Shown here piece after piece: positions 10,061 to 22,586 of a DNA stretch of 64,000 nucleotides (within the stretch, counting starts at the first letter, position 1; every line of letters begins with the position of its first letter). Location: NCBI GenBank assembly GCA_003013855.2, contig PVNU02000127.1, forward strand, positions 248,001-312,000, read 5' to 3'. This DNA is from Liriodendron chinense. Its lineage: Eukaryota > Streptophyta > Magnoliopsida > Magnoliales > Magnoliaceae. Made by a program: the position numbers and the translations under genes. A model generated the notes under the pieces. It did no database searches. It was not told the DNA's origin and saw only the letters and a program-made list of their open reading frames with translations.

Positions 10061-12423
10061 ATACTGCAATGGGGCTTACTCAAGTAGACAACTCATTTTC
10101 CTTTAAAATATCTATTATCTAAGCGGCATTTATTAACATTAATTACTCATAAATTAGGCAGCTAGTTGGATCGTCCAACTAGTTGTGTGTGTGTGTGTGT
10201 ATTAGCATCTACAAATATTACATAGAGAGAAGTCCCTAGATCAAGTCTTCGGATTGGGACCCATTGTGATGTATGTCCACACAGTGTTTACGGCGACCTA
10301 TTTTATTTTTTTGGATTACGGTACTGTACCGCACACAATCTATATATGATTGGATGTTGTGGATTCTCTGAAAGCACTTGTATGATGATGATGAAAATAC
10401 GTAGGTGAGAGGTGGACCTACATTCATGGTTAACACAAAAAATGAATTGGTAGATGTGAACCACCAAATTCTTTTACTGCTAATTAAAATCCTACATAAA
10501 TGCATATCCAATCACTTGGCTTTAAAATTAAAGTTACATTATTGTGTATCCAATCATTAGACTTTAAAAATTAGGTGAACTGTTCAGCGTTTTTTACCAA
10601 CTAAATGAGATTGTGATGTAATGAGATATCAAATGGGAATCCAATCGAGTACCTGGAAAGAAATAATTATTTCATTTATACAGCTCATTACTGCAGTAAT
10701 CGGTAATCCAAACACACTCTAACGTTTTAGGAAGACAAAAGGGTTCCTTCTAGAATCCATGTGTTTATAGATTTTATATATTTTTCTAAGTATCTTTTCA
10801 ACAATATCTTCTCAGCTCTACAATTATATATGGACGATCTTAAGTGAAGGGACTTTCGATGGTTTGATAAATGTGTCCATCTATGGAATCAAGTTTATGC
10901 AAACATTGGTGTCCGAGGGATTCAAACTGGATGAGAAGATTCAAAATGGAGATCTCTAAGGTCACATGCACCATCAAACATATCATTTTGCTTTGTTTTT
11001 TCCTGATGTTAATTTTCTTATATGAGATACTTCTAAATCACTCTTTTTTTCACTATTTAGATTGTAAAAATATTGAGGACTCCTCCATTCCACTTCCACT
11101 CCATTTATTATAGTTTGAAAATCATGATTAACTTTTTTCCCCCTACAAAATCACAATTGTCCATAGTTTGATTGCAAGAAATGACATGGGATCTTATCTA
11201 GTGTTTTGGAAGAGAAATCATGATTACCCCTTTTCACCAAATCGTTATTTTTGTTGTTTGGATTGAAGAAGAGATAATGAATCCTAAACTATTTCCACCG
11301 CAATTACTATGGTTTGAAAATGATAACATCTGTTCATATCCTCACCTTGGATTCCTCCTATTGAAGTATGTGGGGTGTATTTTGGAACATAGAAAACACT
11401 AGGAATGGAATTAGTTTTCATGGAAAACTATGTTTTCTACCGTTTGAATAAAAAGATAGCTTGGAATGAGATTTCCTTTCCCAATGTTTTCCTAGAAATT
11501 GGTATCTTCGAATAGAGTAGTTAAATATATTTCCAAGTCTGCAAAAGAAGCAAGCGTTCTTATTTGGATGCCTTTCCAAGGTTTTTCAGGTAGAAATTAC
11601 ACTCCAAAACATGCAATTTGGTTTACTATATTCAAACACCTTTTAAAAAAACCCTTGTAATGAAATAGGTTTCCATGGAAAACCATTTTTTTCATTTGAG
11701 AAAAAAAGGTTGCTTTGCAAACCGAATTCCATTTATGAGCTTTTACTAAAATCCGGAAATATTTCCAAGGCACAGAAAGATGCAAGGTGACTTTCGATGG
11801 GACATACGTGGAATCCATGTAAAGCTAGTATACAATGAAAAGAAGATAGAAATAATTGAATTTTCATTTCCCGAGGATTCCAGAAATTCAGGGGTATGCA
11901 TTAGCATACATTGGCCTGAACACCGAGTTTTGATAATCCAGGCCGTTGATCGAGTGGACCTCACAGCTGGCTGGAGATGCCAAAGCAAACCAAGCATAGA
12001 ATGTTGTTTAATCATATACTAACTGTCTATTTTTTTTCATACAAACATGTGGCCCACCTGATGAGTGAACCCCTGACGTGCTAGCACGTGACAATGTACT
12101 GGCTAGTGGGCTGAGATAATATTTGGCGTGGTTTTGGTTGTCCATTGCATTTGTGTTGGCCGGAACTGGGCAACATCTGAACTGCGACCACATGATTTGC
12201 CCCAAAAAATATCTGGCATCGAAGCCAATTAGGTGGGCCATGCATGACCAACCATTCATAATCAGCATACAAGTTCACTCACCCGCGAGTTGACTGAGTC
12301 ATCAGCTGGTCCACTGGATCCATGTAAATGTACTTCATGTGGTCAGATATAATGCACAATTTATAGGTGGGCTGAATTGCCCAAGTTCACACAAAGATCT
12401 GAAATCATATACCAAAACCACAC
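10061..12423. other. Gene-free intergenic DNA
   Basis: No reading frame looks like a protein and no RNA gene is seen. A (GT)n run lies at about 10181-10199. The part at 11390-11800 is rich in TTTCCATGGAAAAC-like palindromic words of uncertain origin, with related text repeated at 11405-11425 and 11670-11690. The rest is AT-rich unique-looking sequence with small pieces of the GTGGGCC-type repeats. Confidence 0.6.
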
Positions 12424-12615
12424 GGGTGGCAATGGGTTGGGCTTGGGTCAGATTCAGGCTCATTTAGTAAACGGGTCAATAATACCAGCTTGGACCTGAT
12501 TCATTACTCATTATCCTATGGGTCCACCCAACCCACTTAAATTATCAAGCCCAAGCCCGATCCAACCCGACCCAATGACTTGTAATTAGGTCGGGCTGTA
12601 CCAACCGACCCAATC
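12424..12615. repeat. GGGTTGGGC-rich transposon fragment, hAT-like
   Basis: Runs from GGTGGCAATGGGTTGGGC to AGGTCGGGCTGTACC and holds many copies of CCCAACCC / CCGACCC words. Text of this kind (GGTGGCAA...GGGT) is commonly seen in non-autonomous hAT elements of plants; that assignment is inference and no target duplication was found. Confidence 0.4.
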
Positions 12616-12772
12616 CAGCATAAGTGGGGTTAAAGATATGCCCAGTGCTGCTGAATTAGTGGATACATAAAAACATACATACTCTCCTGTAGGCTTGGTT
12701 GTCTGATTTTCTAGGGGCCCGGCCTATTGATAAGCTTTATGGGCCTTGGAGAGGCCGTGTTGGGTAGGGTTC

Positions 12773-13279
12773 AACGGAGTTACATCGTCCTGAGTAAACT
12801 CAGTTGGGCCCACTGTGAATGTATGTGGCTTATCTACACCGTCCATCCGTTTTTCCAGCTCATATAAACGGTTGAGTCCAAACTTGAAGCATATCCAAAT
12901 CTCAAGTGGATCATACCATAGGAAAGAGTGGGAATAATAATTTCCACCGCTGAAACCTTCATAAGGCCCACAGTGATGTTTATTTGTCATCGAACCTGTT
13001 CATACCATCACAAAGACATAGATGAAGGGAAAACACAAATATCAGCTTGATCCAAAACTTTTGTGACCTCCAAGAAATTGTCAATGGTACAGGTTCAATT
13101 CACACTGTTTCCTGCGGTGTGGGCTACTTGAGCTTTGGATATGCTTAATTTTTTTTTATTTTATCTCATGCCCTAAAATTATATGTTAAAATGGATGGAC
13201 GGAGCAGATAAAATACATAAATCATGGTAGACCCCACAGAGTTTACTCAATACGGCTAAGCGTCCTGAGTAACTCCGTT
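12773..13279. repeat. Fold-back repeat (type A), full copy
   Basis: About 507 bp with inverted ends AACGGAGTTAC. Inner inverted arms include GAGTAAACTCAGTTGGG, CCGTCCATCCGTTTTTCC and TCAAGTGGATCATACCATAGG on the left and their partners on the right. Central part carries AAGGGAAAACACAAATATCA and TTGATCCAAAACTTTTGTG, which are present in other copies. The flanking nine bases do not match, so the outer limits may be off. Confidence 0.7.
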
Positions 13280-13478
13280 CGCAGTCTGCTTCCCAAATTT
13301 TCTAACCGAGGCTGACCGATGGCCCATTAATAGACTAAATCCAGTTCAGAAGCAGCGGGCTGAGTACTTAGGGGACATCCGAACCGTCCAATTGGTGGCT
13401 GGCTAATGAAGTTCAAAACAACTATTAGGGTCTTTAGTAAGATGAGAGATATTCTTGTGATGCAGCCCCCATTCTCAG

Positions 13479-13990
13479 TGGGGCCCACCTACAATGTGGT
13501 GCCAAACAATGCATCTGATGTTGAGATGACTATTGGACTTTTTCCCAAAACAATCATCGCCCAGATTGGTTAGGCACATCAGTGGTCCCATCCCGTAAGC
13601 AACAACCAACAGTTGATGCCAAGTTTGGTGGGCCCCACTGACCCAGCTGCCAATGAGATTCGCCTGCCTGCAAATGAAAATGCTAAAGCAGTATGTTGCC
13701 AACAGACCGTTGGGATTCTTTTCTACGAAAGCCCATTCGTGGGGTCCACCTATAGGATTGGATTCAACAATGCATTTGGTGCTGAGACGGCCATCCATCT
13801 TTTCCAAACTAATCATTCCCCTCATTCTCTGGGCGCAATATTCCTCACACGCCAGAAACAGGAGATGCCTAACGTAGTGGGCCCAAATGTCCGAGCCAAT
13901 CAGAACCGTCCGCCCAATACAAGTAATAACAGAAGTGCCACGCCAATCAGGTCCGTTCATTCTCATTAGGTGGGACAACCATAAACATGC
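13479..13990. repeat. Two diverged ~260-bp direct repeats
   Basis: GGGGCCCACCTACAATG...CAACAATGCATCTGATG... recurs about 260 bases further on as GGGGTCCACCTATAGGA...CAACAATGCATTTGGTG.... Both units continue with CATC-rich text and an AATC-ATYCCC segment. Open frames across this stretch overlap on both strands and look like by-products of the repeats, not genes. Confidence 0.5.
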
Positions 13991-14057
13991 CCTACCCACC
14001 ACAATCCACGAAGTCAGGGGCGCGAATTGGGTACTACCCCCACCAGGACCTAGCTAG

Positions 14058-14600
14058 CTACAGACGGTCCTGTCAGGGGCTATGTGGGGCCCACCGTGAT
14101 GTATATGTTTTATCCACACCGTGCATCCATTTTTACATATTATTTTAGGGCATGAGTTCAAAAAAGGAGGCATATTGAAGGCTCAAGTGGACCACACCAA
14201 AGGAAGCAGTGGAGATTGAAAGCTTACCGTTGAAAACTTCTTAAGGCCCACCGTGATAAGGGAAAACATAAATATCAACTTAATCTAAGAAAACTTAGTA
14301 GGGCTCACCGTGATATTATTTGCCATCCAACCTGTTCATGAGGTCTCACAGACCTGTACGAAGGGTAAACATAAATATCAGCTTGATCCAAAACTTCCGT
14401 GGCTTTCAAGAAGTTTTCCACTGTGAGCTTTCAATTACCACTGATTCCTTTGGTGTGGTCCACTTGAGCCTCCAATGTGCCTCTTTTTTGTGCTCACGAG
14501 CTAAAATGATTTATAAAAATGGATGGACGACGTGGATAAAATATACACATCATGGTGGGCCCTACAAAGCCCCAGACAGAACTGTCTTCTCTAGCTGTAG
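14058..14600. repeat. Fold-back repeat (type A), best-preserved copy
   Basis: 543 bp, ends CTACAG...CTGTAG. The arms extend inward through TCAGGGGCTATGTGGGGCCC / inverted partner, GATGTATATGTTTTATCCAC, CATCCATTTTTACATATTAT, and CTCAAGTGGACCACACCAAA. Arms total well over 150 bases each. The middle includes a partial duplication of AAGGG(A/T)AAACATAAATATCA. Non-coding; mobilised, if ever, by a transposase from elsewhere. Confidence 0.75.
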
Positions 14601-15539
14601 AGCCCCAAAGTCAGGTGAACGTGGCGTGCATGTTAACATACATCTTTAACTTCAATTTTCTCGTATATGTGGTCCAGCCTCAACGTTTGGCAGGGATTGG
14701 TCATGTGGGTCCCACTTAAAGAAAGAAAACCTGCAAGCAGCAGGACAAGCTACAGTCTGGACCACACAAAAGCACTAAAAAAGGCTCTAATACGGCCCAA
14801 CTCTCTCTGGGGCTCTCGTACAATCAGAAGAGGAAAACAGTCTGCTAGATGCTGAAAAATGCGTTCAGCGCTGTCACTCCATTAGATTATCGAAAAGTCC
14901 TAATTCTGGTAGCCGCTTTATATATTAAATGTATTTTTTTTTTAAAAACTTAAATAAGTAATAAATCTGGTTGAGATAAAAACTGCAAAATAGCTGTTTG
15001 TTTTGGGAATATTTTTCGAATCTCCATTTGCATGGAGTTTTGTGGGCCAACTTTCGTGTCTGTGTAACATCTGCTCCGTCCGTCAATTTCATCAGCTCAT
15101 GTTAGAAAATGAGGCAAAAAATGAGTCAAATCTAGTACTCAAGTGGGCCACACAATGAAAAACATCTGGATTAAGCACATTTGGCTGATTTTAAGTCTCA
15201 CATCCTAACATGATATGGTGAAATCGATGGATGGAGTGATGTCACGTAGACATCACTTGGGAGTAGGAAATTGGATCGTCTTTAACCATGATATCTGGAA
15301 ATGTACTATCGTAATGATTTTTTGGATTATCTTATATTTTTATAATACTGATCATGCGTTAATCAAAAACTCGAGATGTGTGGGGCCCACCCATATGGTT
15401 TTGTGTGGAATGAAATCGTTCAAATGGTTTACATAAATATTAGTGCTTCTAGTGCTGTTATAGCAGCATCGAGTGATAATGCATTGATCTAGACCGTTTC
15501 TTGGGTTCAGTGCACATTTCAAGGGCTACTCATTTAGAG
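14601..15539. other. Gene-free intergenic DNA
   Basis: No protein-like frame or RNA gene. 15050-15240 carries a rearranged piece of the type A repeat (CATCAGCTCATGTTAG, TCAAGTGGGCCACAC, GATGGATGGAGTGATGTC). Confidence 0.6.
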
Positions 15540-15710
15540 CTATACTCCAGCCGCGTCGAGCCCAGCTCAGTCATGATCGAACAGAGGGTAGAGAGAGAGA
15601 GAGAGAGAGAGGGATGTGACCGAACAGGGGCATTGGGGGTGCTCCAGCAGGGTTGCGTTTAGGGCATGAGGGGCGCCCGAGTCTAGGAAAGGAATGAGGA
15701 ATGATTAGGC

Positions 15711-15778
<68 letters not shown>

Positions 15779-15960
15779 GAGTTGTGCCGAATTGCGTGAG
15801 GCACGGCTTACGTTCAGCTCAAAATTTATTTCAAGAAGGGAAAAAGGCTCGGCTTAGTTTGGTTTAAAGCTCTCTTTCAAATCAAGTTGTTTCGAGCTGA
15901 GTTGAGCGAGCTAACCGAGCTGACTTGACTCATGTACAACTGTCGCTACCATGTAAACAT
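15540..15960. repeat. Low-complexity cluster: (GA)n, (TA)n, CGAGC text
   Basis: A (GA)n run at about 15591-15610 and a (TA)n run of about 65 bases at 15711-15775. The flanks (GTCGAGCCCAGCTCAG and TCGAGCTGAGTTGAGCGAGC ... CATGTACAACTGTCG) resemble the ends of the CGAG-rich element at 26216-27005, so the simple repeats probably lie inside a decayed copy of that family. Confidence 0.5.
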
Positions 15961-17102
15961 AATGTTGATTTGGAAAGTAGGAATGGTTTAATTAATGTCT
16001 TTAATATGGATGGTCAGGATAATTTACACAAAAATACGTCCAACCAATAATTTTATCCATCAATTTGCTAGGGCCTGTCATTTACTTATGATTCCAAAAA
16101 AATTCTAAGGAATCGCTTTTGTTGGACAATTTTATCCATCTCATCCATGGCTTCAAAAATGGATGGTGGTTCGGATCGATCAACTAGAGTGTCAAAGTGA
16201 GGGGATGCAACTAGGAGCATTATAACTTATATTGATTTGAGAGTACTTTAGAATTTCTCCTTAAAGCTTCCACCATTAATAAATCCAAAATTTGGGTTAG
16301 ACAAACAGTGGGAAAAAGTTTGGATGGGATGTCCCCATTGGATCTGCATATGGCCCACCGCAATGTTTTTATACCATCCAATCCATTAATCTAATAGGCC
16401 TTATCAGAATGGAGGAATTAGCCAAAAATAACAGTATTCTAACACACACAAGTGGGCCATACCTAGTTAAATCAAGGCCAAATGAGCTGTGCTGTACCTG
16501 ACTGACAGCATGGATTTCATGCAGGCTTGTTTATTCTACGTTAATGAAAGTAACCCCAGTTAGGTACCTAAGAGAGCTACCAAGTGTTTTTCTCATTTAC
16601 TGAACCAGAAAGGTCCAATTAATGGTTTGGACCATCCATCATGTGGGGCCCGCCGTTGATAACATCTTTTTTTAAATGCCTTTTTGATTGAATGCTCCTA
16701 GCCTTCAAATCATTAGCCAAAAAACCAATGGTCCATATTAATTAGAAAAAAAGTTAATAGACCATCATTTGAGCCATACCTTTGATTGCCAGTCTCTTTC
16801 AAAGTCTCTTTGATCTTATGATTACAACATCTGATCAAAGACTAGGAAAATGAGCCAACCACCTTGATTATAATAGAAATCCGGTCACTAAACTGGGTCG
16901 TCCATTAAGTGGGTGATTGTGATCATGTTTTATTATTTGATAAAATAATTCTTTCCAAACAATAACGTCCACACAACATTTTGAGAAAAATAGGCATAAT
17001 AGTGTGACTCAAACAGCACGTGTAGTAAAATTTAAATTTAAAAATGAGTTTTCAAATTTTAATTTCTCCATAAATCTGCTTTATTTTTATTTATATTTTG
17101 AA
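15961..17102. other. Gene-free intergenic DNA
   Basis: AT-rich, with scattered GTGGGCC-type fragments such as TGTGGGGCCCGCCGTTGATA near 16640. No protein-like frame or RNA gene. Confidence 0.6.
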
Positions 17103-17487
17103 GAGGAGTCACTCTCAAGTCCAACCGGTTGGACCACAATTTGCAGTCCACCCAGTAGATTTTTTCCAACCTGTTAAGTGCCTGTAAAATCCAATCCTCC
17201 TATTAGGTTGGCCCCACCATGAGGATTCCCTAGTTCAAAAATCAGCCCTCTCTAATCATTAAGTGAGCTACAATATAGAAAACAGTGTATAGCCATTGAT
17301 TAATAGCAAAATTCAAGTGTGGTACACTGGGTCAATGGATGCAGCTGATTTTTGTATGAATTGTACCTTGTGGTAGGGCCAACTTATTAGTAGGATTGGA
17401 TTTCACAATCAGTTAACGGGTTGGAAGCAATCTCCTGGGTGGACTGCATATTGTGGTCCAACCGGTTGGACTTGAGAGTGCCTCTTT
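17103..17487. repeat. 385-bp MITE with ~80-bp inverted arms
   Basis: Left arm CACTCTCAAGTCCAACCGGT continuing to TTGCAGTCCACCCAG and CCAACCTGTTAA is matched in inverted orientation at the right end, from TTAACGGGTTGGAA through CTGGGTGGACTGCATA to ACCGGTTGGACTTGAGAGTG. Inner sequence also pairs (CCAATCCTCCTATTAGGTTGGCC with its partner). The terminal arms contain the palindrome CCAACCGGTTGG. Target duplication not clear. Confidence 0.8.
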
Positions 17488-19087
17488 TAAAGAGTGCCTA
17501 CCAAACAAGGTCTTTAGTACTCTTATAGAGGGTGGTGGATGATAGACAGGCCCTTAAAAATTACTTAGAAATTGCACAAATGACCCATGAATATTCAAAT
17601 TAAACTGTATAAATTATGTTACACATTGCAGATGTATCAAGAACCAAAACTTAAGCTTATTTCATTATCTGACTATCAGATTGTTGGACATTTATTGGAC
17701 GGTTAAATGAAGAACATCCAATGATCATATTTCCACAAACAAGTGTCCAATAATCAGAGGTCAGGATTTTTCCAACCAATCTGATTTTCGGATTATGACT
17801 TGGTGAAAGTGGGCTGCACAATCTAGTCGGTTTTATTTAGTAAATATATCTACATGTACAATTTCTGAGTGCCGGCGTATCAAGTGTTCATTTACAGCCA
17901 GAGTATCAAATAACTCAACCTTAAACAATTCGTTCACCGCTCGTTTATATTTCCAAGAACCTTGCTTTTAAGTGGGAGTACTTAATATAAAAAGCTTATC
18001 TAAAACTTCCACTATAATCAAACTCCTTTCCTCGTGGGTGAAAGCTGGGAACAGTTTCAATGGTTGTAATTGATTGCACGTGGCACGGACATGAAGCTCT
18101 GCGTTTTTATCTATATAGGAGGTTCTGCCTTTTGGCCCGTTGGATTGTGAAGGGGCGTCCCACGCCAAATAGCCTAATAGGCTGCAGTGGATCCAGACTG
18201 TCCATCTAGTGGTTCCTATTTGTGGATGGCACATGGTTGGAACAATAGCAGACGGACTATCCTAGCCATAAAATCCGTGCCACTTATATGGACCGCAGAA
18301 GTAAATTTGGTTAATGGTATACGTTCGACAGGAAAAACTGATGGCTAGGACGGTCCATTTGGTGCGACTGTCAACATTGGGCGACACATGGATAGAGCCC
18401 ACTTGATGAACGGTCCCGATCCACCTCTCCACTTGCCACGTGTCAGGTATCGGGCGAACCAATGTCTCTTTCTGATCCAGCAGGGCAGATCAGAGTGCCC
18501 CTAAGATTATAAAATGCAAATAGCAATAAAGCTGACATCATGCTAATGACATGCGAGCGTAAGGAGTGAGTTGATGGGATCGGACGGTTGTGATTTGATC
18601 ATCAAATCTGATTGATAACTTCTCAATCAGATTTAAAATTAAAACAATTTATTACCAAACTGCATATCCAGAAATTTGCAACTTGATTTGAACCATTGAT
18701 TTGAGTGGTACACTTGTTAGGAATTAAGAGCCATGATCCATTGCGAACTCTTCTGTGGAGCCCGCAGGTGGGTCCACCTGCATCATGGTGGGCTACCACC
18801 TGATAGGAAGGTTGCACGCGGATAGCAAATGAACCTCAAATCACCGGTCAGCTTGATCAAAGCCATCTGATTAATGGTGTGTGAAATGTCTTAATGTCCA
18901 TCTGACACTATCAAATGGCTGTGATAATCCAATCATCTGTTTATCGATCATTGGTGGGCCCACCTGGGCACGATAAACATGCTTAGAATTGGAACGAGAA
19001 AGAGCATGAGGATTGATTTGCTGTCCCAAGGCTTGCTGTTGTCCCCCTCATCAAGCTGCCATTGTCAAAGATTTGTTTCCAAGGATG
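17488..19087. other. Gene-free intergenic DNA
   Basis: Unique-looking sequence with scattered GTGGGCCCACC fragments. No frame resembles a known protein, and no RNA gene is seen. Confidence 0.6.
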
Positions 19088-19575
19088 AATGTCCATAGCC
19101 CATGGCTCATAATTATTGGAAGCTTTTTTGTAAAATCAATTATCCCCATTTTAATTTAAATGTCCATAGCCCATGGCTCATAATTATTGGAAAATCAATT
19201 ATCCCTGTTTTAATTTAAATGTCCCTTTCCAAAGTTGTGTGTCACATGCTTTTGACATTTGAGGCATGTTCAGAATTTGGATGTGTGGAATTCAAGCTGA
19301 ATGAAAATTTCTTTTTCACTCCAGGCCTGTTTGGTATTCTAATTTCTTATGAAATGTGAAGTAAAAGAGTTGTCATTATCATTTTCAAGTATTTGTTTAA
19401 ATAAGATTTATGACTCATAAATAGAGAGTCAAATACATAATTATTGGAAGCTACTTTGGAAAATCAATTATCCCATTTTTAAATTAAATGTTCCTTTCCA
19501 AAGTTGTGTGTCGCATGCTTTTGACGCTTAAAGCATGTTTGGAATTTGGATGTATGGAATTCTAGCAAAATGAGG
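19088..19575. repeat. Local duplications flanking the LINE
   Basis: A ~70-bp unit with CATAGCCCATGGCTCATAATTATTGG is repeated head to tail at about 19091-19160 and 19161-19230. A larger unit, with TCCAAAGTTGTGTGTC and GCATGCTTTTGAC, recurs at about 19225-19437 and 19493-19575. The second large unit is interrupted by the LINE and resumes at about 25331 with TCACTCCGGCCATATTTGGT, which shows where the LINE inserted. Confidence 0.7.
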
Positions 19576-20521
19576 TTTTTTTTTTTTTTTTTGAAAGCAA
19601 GCGACCAAGACTCTCTTATTACTTACCCAGGACAAAGCCTGAAAAGATACAACAAACGGGGTGGACCCCGACAGAAAAGAAAGAAAGGAAAAGGATAAGG
19701 AAAACCCACACCCACATTCCGAGTGCAAGGGAGAAAAGGAAAACTAAAAAAAAAAAAGAAAGAAGAGGGAGGGGAAAAAAGGAAGTGGACCACCAAGAGG
19801 AGAGGCCCACAACTCGGGCCAGGCATCAAATAAACTCAGCTATCTCAGTCTCAGTGATGAATCTGAAAGGGGAGTGCAACTGAATAATGCTAGCCTAGAG
19901 AGGATAGTCTGTAGGTGGTCAGAAATAATCCCAATGTGGCTGGTGGGAGAAGAAGTGAAAATATAAAGCCTTTTAGCGAATAGGCGCATCTCCCAAGAGG
20001 AGGACGTTGGGTCTTTGATTGCTGAAAGAGTTTGTTAATTGTCCACAAGGATGCTAGTCCTTACATAATGGTCAGAGGAAAAGATGGGTAAGGCTAAATA
20101 AAATATTTGCAACCACTTGTCAATTGTACCATGTGTATTATATTTAGAAACAATTCCCCAAATAGAAATAACATCGTGATTACAACAAATGAGCCCAGCC
20201 CTAAAAGTCGAGATATTAGCGCAAGTTAGAGTGTAGGTAAGAGCGTCGAATAGGCAAGCGAGTGAAAGGCTGCCCCATGGAAAAGGCAGTAGGAATGTCC
20301 CGAGCAGTAGAAATGGTGTTGGGGGCCTTTACCACAGTAGAAGGACCAAACAGAAATAAAACTCTAACTCTCAGCTTCCAGATGATATTCATAAATATAG
20401 CTTCTTTTGGGGGAATACTTATTTTTTAATATGCGGTTGTTCATTTCTCTCCAAATATGCCACACAATGGCAGGAAAAGAGAGCTTGCAAAGCAAAGAAG
20501 AAATGTAATCAGTTGCATTAT

Positions 20522-22586
20522 TCACAAGATAAACAACTGCCTGAACAATGGTAGGATGTTGAATAAATGGAATAAAAAGCTTGGAATGCAGAGTTCTCCA
20601 AATCTAACTAATGTACCTACAAGAGATAAATAAGTGAATAATGGATTCAACGCTATTCTGACCAAAGACACAAGCAATATCATTAACAATGCCAAAAGAG
20701 CAAAGTAAATATTTTGTTTTAAGCTTCCCAAGGAAATCCATCCAGGCCATAATAGAGTGCTTAGGGATGAGGCCACTGAACTAAATAAGGCCACTCTAAG
20801 GAAGGGCTGGGTTAGCAGGTCTGTAGGCACTCAAAGCAGCCCCAAAATTGAGGGCACCATTTGAGGATAGGGTCCAAACAATTTCATCTTACATTGGGAT
20901 AATTTAGTGTAATTTAATCTCATGAAAGAAGTTTACTAAGGCAGGAGAATTAGGAAAGGGAAACTACCAGTTAGTATCATGAATTAAGAAACTAATCGAA
21001 AAATTAATTTCTAGACCCAGATCATGGATAGCAAAGGAACCCAAGCGATCAATAAGGCTAAAATCCCCCAACCAGGGGTCAAACCAGAAGTCCGTAGATT
21101 GTCCATTTTCCACCAAAAACTTGGTGTGAGCCTTTGCAATGTTGCGAATTTCGAGAATACTACACCAGGCTTAGGAAGCATTTAGAGGTAAAGGGACATT
21201 CCATATAGTTTTAGATCCAATGTATTTCGCATGGACCCATTTAACCTAAATGTTGTCCTTTTTACAAATGATTTTCCATAGTTACTTAAGAAGGCAAGCC
21301 TTAGCAGACACTTCTGGAGAGGTTATGCCAATGCCACCTTCCTTTTTGGGCTTACAGATCTGCTCCCAGCTGATTGAATGAAAATGCGAGGAGCCCCAAA
21401 GGAAATCCTTTATGCGTTTCGAGATAATATTATAGCAAGTTATAAGCAATAAAAACACATGAGACCAAAAGATATGGAGGGTAGAGAGAGTGGATTTTAT
21501 TAATTTTAGCCTACTTGTAAAAGATAAGAGGGATGCGGTTCATTCACCAAGCTTTCTATTTAGGTTATCAATCAATGACTGACAATCCGAAATATGGAGC
21601 TTGGTAGAGAACAAGGAAGCTCCTAAATATCTGATAGAGAGTTTTCCTTCATCCATATCAATGATAGATTTAATTTCATTCTTATAGGTGCAGAAACTAG
21701 AGATAATAAGCACACTCTTTTGGATATTAAGCTCAAGCCCCGAGTTTTCATAAAAGTTATGAAAGAAGTTAAGCAAATTATAAGCAGAGTGAGGGTCTAC
21801 ACTAGAGAAAATCATTAAGTTAACAGCAAAAAGAAGATGAGAGATGGAAATAGTTTCAGCTTTGAAGGGGGTATACATTAAACCATTATCATAGTATTTG
21901 CTCATTAAAATTGATAACATTTCCATGACAATTGTAAAGAGGAAAGGAGAGAGAGGGTCTCACTGCCTAATACCTCTATTACTCTTAAAAAAAACTACAA
22001 ATTTCTTAGTTTATGATAATCGAGAAAGAAAGAGTAGAGATAGCGGCTTGGATCCAACTAATCCAAATGTTAGGAAAATTGAGGACGTGGAGCGCTTCAA
22101 TGATAAAATCTCATCATATAGAGTCAAAAGCCTTTTTAAGATCAATCTTAGCACACAATCTAAGCAGACTTCCCTCAAGGTGCATACCTTGGTTAAGGAA
22201 ATGACTAAGCAAAATATTATTCGAGATATTACAGGCTAGAATGAATGCAGATTGAGTTTCACTAATAATGGAGGGCATAACATGTTTTATTCTATTGACC
22301 ATGATACGAAATATAATTTTGTAGATCTCATTGGTCAAGGAGATAGATGTGAAATCATTAGGAGTTTCAATATTGTCTGATTTAGGAACCAACGCCATAA
22401 GGGTATTGTTAAGCTGTTTAAGCATTTTTACTGAATTGAAAAAGCTAATGATTGCAACATAGATATCTTTCCCAATAACTGGGCTAACAAGTCTTATAAA
22501 AGTGGGCATTAAAACCATCAGAGCTTGGGGCTTTATTGGGATTAGTATATTTGACAGCTACTTCAATTTCCTGGATGGAGACATGT
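20522..22586 (-). pseudogene. LINE ORF2 remnant: reverse transcriptase and zf-RVT
   Basis: Reading from the right: a segment with the APSSDGFNAHF-like lead-in, then 22518-22114 with ISLTNEIYKIIFRIMVNRIK and the block ETQSAFILACNISNNIL ending KIDLKKAFDSI, all standard for plant L1-type reverse transcriptases. At 21926-21540 the catalytic box reads FAVNLMIFS where active elements have FADDLMIF, so both catalytic Asp are lost. 20830-20522 is a Leu/Trp-rich stretch similar to the C-terminal zinc-binding RVT domain. Many stops and shifts separate the pieces. A further 150 bases of the same ORF lie beyond the solo LTR at 25176-25326. Confidence 0.82.

Noticed and set aside
13475..14002. Open frame of 175 codons on the minus strand overlapping frames on the plus strand
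   Set aside because: It lies in a diverged direct repeat with GTGGGCC text; no domain, and the opposite frames are equally open.
15571..15804. Open frames through TA or CA/TA microsatellites (also 60256-60483)
   Set aside because: Translation of simple repeats (IYIYIY, CVCVCV) with no other protein likeness.
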